A stretch of DNA of 64,000 bases from Rhodospirillaceae bacterium (GTDB lineage: Bacteria > Pseudomonadota > Alphaproteobacteria > UBA8366): positions 54,927-118,926 of the forward strand of contig PAZH01000067.1 of the NCBI GenBank assembly GCA_002716125.1. The letters run 5' to 3'. Below the pieces are notes generated by a model, which searched no databases, was not told where the DNA came from, and worked only from the letters and a program-made list of their open reading frames with translations. Made by a program: the position numbers and the translations under genes. This document shows positions 62,355 to 64,000 of this stretch, one piece after another (position 1 is the first letter of the stretch; each line of letters opens with the position of its first letter).

Positions 62355-63194
62355 CTACGCCGGCTTCACAAAGTGGAAACTGCCCCAGACCATGTGCCCG
62401 GCTTCGCCGCCATCGACCCAGTACTGCATACCGTTGCCGATCTTTTCGAGGAAGGCTTCGCTGATTTCCTGCTTTAACTCATCGTGGCGCGCCCGGGTTT
62501 CGGCCACGATCGTGCGATAGTTGGTTAGGAAATCCTCCGTCCGATCTTCGTAACCGCGATCCTCGAAGCCCGCCGCCTTCGCGTCCGCGAGGTATCCTTC
62601 GACCGTACCGAAGGACACGAGGTTGGCCCGGTCGAGCATCGGTTGGAGAACTTCCGCCGGCGCGGTCGGCGTCGCCATCGGGTCGGCGAAAACGAACTCG
62701 CCGCTCGGCTTCAGAATACGAAAGACCTCGCGCATCAGTTTCGCCCGGTCGCCGCAATGCAGAAACGCTTCTTGCGACCAAGCGATGTCGACCTGTGCGT
62801 CCTCCATCGGGATGTCTTCGTAGTTGCCCTCAAGCGGCGTGATCTTGTCGGCGAGACCTTCGGCTTCATTGAATTTTGCCATCGCTGTCAACTCAAGTGC
62901 GCTGGCGTTCAGAGCGACACCTTTACACCCGTAATCGGTGACGAGTTGGCGGATTGGGCCGCCGAAACCGGAGCCGAGATCGATCACGGTCTTATCTGGT
63001 CCGATTGAATCGAGCCGTCCCGCGAGATAAGTCACGGCGCGGCGGGCAGCGTCGCGGATACTGATTCCGGGCTGGTCGAAGATGCCGACATGAATGCTCT
63101 CACCGCCCCAAATCGCCCGGTAATAATTGTCCGTGTCCGAGCTGTTGTAATAATCGGTGCTCTTTTGAATAGCTTCTTCCGTCTTGTCGGGCAT
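62355..63194 (-). CDS. AdoMet methyltransferase, sarcosine/dimethylglycine N-methyltransferase-like
   Basis: This 279-residue class I methyltransferase has motif I VIDLGSGFGGP and a WSQEAFLHC region typical of the glycine sarcosine/dimethylglycine N-methyltransferase group. YYRAIWGGESIHVGIF at the N-terminus is close to that group's IWGGEDIHIGLY. It may make a methylated amine such as betaine, or methylate a related small molecule; activity is an inference. The start at ATG 63194 is 192 bases from the next gene. It is flanked on both sides by REP-like repeats. Confidence 0.75.
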   Translation of the reverse strand: MPDKTEEAIQKSTDYYNSSDTDNYYRAIWGGESIHVGIFDQPGISIRDAARRAVTYLAGRLDSIGPDKTVIDLGSGFGGPIRQLVTDYGCKGVALNASALELTAMAKFNEAEGLADKITPLEGNYEDIPMEDAQVDIAWSQEAFLHCGDRAKLMREVFRILKPSGEFVFADPMATPTAPAEVLQPMLDRANLVSFGTVEGYLADAKAAGFEDRGYEDRTEDFLTNYRTIVAETRARHDELKQEISEAFLEKIGNGMQYWVDGGEAGHMVWGSFHFVKPA

Positions 63195-63335
63195 CGGACA
63201 ACTCCTTGCGATAGATTCGGGTTTTCGTGAGGGCGGTTCTCCTATCTACCTGCAATGAATCGAATTTCGATCAAGGGATTTGCCCTGAAATGCCCGCATT
63301 CGAGCCACCCCCAAGATTCGGCGACGCAAACAAAT

Positions 63336-63361
63336 CCCTCGTCCTGAGCCTGTCGAAAGGG
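63336..63361. repeat. REP-like repeat, copy 2
   Basis: CCCTCGTCCTGAGCCTGTCG, extended by AAAGGG, at 63336-63361 is the second copy of the intergenic repeat at 62318-62342 with one base changed and one inserted. It lies in the 192-base spacer between the methyltransferase and the hydroxyacid dehydrogenase. No other gene is seen in the spacer. Confidence 0.6.
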
Positions 63362-63386
63362 ATACCTACCGCAAAGTCGTGACGCC

Positions 63387-64000
63387 TTAAGCGACGCGGC
63401 TTGGCATGTCGCCGCCGGTGAGGCCGGCAATCAAATTCTCGATGGTTCGCTGGACCATTCCGATCCGCGTCTTGCGGGTGGCACTGCCGAGATGCGGCGC
63501 AATGACGCTATTCTCCATGGCCAATAATGGATGGTCGCGAGGCAAGGGTTCCGGTTCGGTAACATCGAGAGCGGCAGCCCAAATGGTGCCGTCCGACAAC
63601 GCATCGACCAAGGCGTCATGATCGAGCACACCGCCGCGTGCGGCGTTTACGAGGATCGCGGTCGGCTTCATCATCGCCAACTCGTCGCGACCGATCATAT
63701 TGCGGGTCTCCGGTGTCATCGGAACGTTCAGGGTCACAAAGTCCGACTGCGCCAGGAGTTCGGGCAAAGACACATAGGTCGCGCCAAGCTTACCGGCGAT
63801 TTCCGGTATCTCGGATCTATTGTGATACAGCACCTTCATATCGAACCCGGCGGCGCGGCGCGCCACCTGTTGGCCGACACCACCCATGCCGATGATCCCG
63901 AGGGTCGCTCCGAAGACTTCCTGGCCATGCAAGATATTTGGATCGAAATGAGTGAACGCCGGCCCGCGCGCGAAATGATCGCCGCGCACGATATGGCGGG
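63387..64000 (-). CDS. D-2-hydroxyacid dehydrogenase, cut by window end
   Basis: This is the 3' part of an NAD-dependent D-isomer-specific 2-hydroxyacid dehydrogenase. Frame continues past 64000 (RHIVRGDHFARGPAF). The cofactor motif is GIIGMGGVGQQVARRAAGFDM; the catalytic His is in PHLGSATRKTR and the Arg/Glu in NAARGGVLDHDALVDAL and VTEPEPLPRDHPLL. It resembles glyoxylate/hydroxypyruvate reductases and 2-hydroxyacid dehydrogenases. The upstream start lies outside the window. An internal GTG at 63989 is only a fragment start. Confidence 0.85.
   Translation of the reverse strand, partial: RHIVRGDHFARGPAFTHFDPNILHGQEVFGATLGIIGMGGVGQQVARRAAGFDMKVLYHNRSEIPEIAGKLGATYVSLPELLAQSDFVTLNVPMTPETRNMIGRDELAMMKPTAILVNAARGGVLDHDALVDALSDGTIWAAALDVTEPEPLPRDHPLLAMENSVIAPHLGSATRKTRIGMVQRTIENLIAGLTGGDMPSRVA

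Noticed and set aside
1..64000. CRISPR arrays, tRNA or rRNA genes, integrases or transposases
   Set aside because: Both strands were scanned by eye for repeat-spacer patterns, tRNA T-loop motifs and transposase families; none was convincing. Small or divergent tRNAs could be missed without a tRNAscan run.

Overview
This window looks like chromosomal sequence from an alphaproteobacterium, probably free-living, marine or host-associated, with a selenocysteine-decoding lifestyle. The evidence is a GC-rich background, alphaproteobacterial family types (DUF983, the 2-domain dCTP deaminase, a PAS_5/DUF1457 protein), two TTAA-N7-TTAA boxes matching the CtrA consensus, and a perfect FNR/FixK-type box. 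No rRNA, tRNA, CRISPR array, integrase or transposase was seen. The content is mostly catabolic and accessory: four Fe(II)/2-oxoglutarate (TauD/TfdA) dioxygenases, two flavin-dependent LLM monooxygenases, two ThDP enzymes, four or more hydrolases, a sulfatase, a Rieske oxygenase and an OYE-type demethylase.

Layout. 1-11 kb: a disrupted LysR gene, a DASS transporter, a PrpF-type isomerase, a tandem duplication of amidase plus AtzG-like small subunit, a cNMP-EAL protein and a ThDP enzyme. 11-16 kb: two complete leuDC hydro-lyase pairs in tandem. 16-26 kb: PhoX, oxidoreductases, an MlrC-type peptidase, a frameshifted orphan xanthine-dehydrogenase-type large subunit, and dCTP deaminase. 26-31 kb: an AhpD-like protein with a Rieske oxygenase, facing an operon of a GrdB-like selenoprotein, a CoA-transferase and a HisC-like aminotransferase. 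31-39 kb: regulators, a TauD enzyme, a LysR gene with an operator-like palindrome, small ORFs, a CtrA-boxed response regulator and an MFS exporter. 39-50 kb: a ThDP enzyme, dioxygenases, an M24-fold hydrolase, an LLM monooxygenase, a disrupted methyltransferase fusion and an OYE-type enzyme. 50-57.6 kb: a second GrdB-like selenoprotein leading a dioxygenase-LLM-sulfatase run, then a chemoreceptor with two internal TAG codons. 57.6-64 kb: a lactonase, an SDR, the UGSC selenoprotein with two paralogous partner proteins, a methyltransferase and a truncated hydroxyacid dehydrogenase.

The most distinctive content is three UGA-selenocysteine genes in 30 kb. They encode GrdB-like U181 (30016-30966), GrdB-like U155 (50615-51871) and UGSC U96 (59541-60065). 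Each has a UxxC motif and a stem-loop just after the UGA. A standard gene caller would split or truncate all three. The UGSC gene forms a tight operon with two ~348-aa paralogues of unknown function that share a conserved cysteine set. This is the best candidate here for an undescribed system.

The second theme is disruption: nonsense codons in a LysR gene, an FkbM-type methyltransferase fusion and a chemoreceptor (twice), a one-base deletion in the XDH-type gene, and non-standard codons (ATA, ATC) at the best-supported starts of two more genes. Either several genes are decaying, or translation here is more permissive than annotation assumes. Everything was read by eye; no database search was run.
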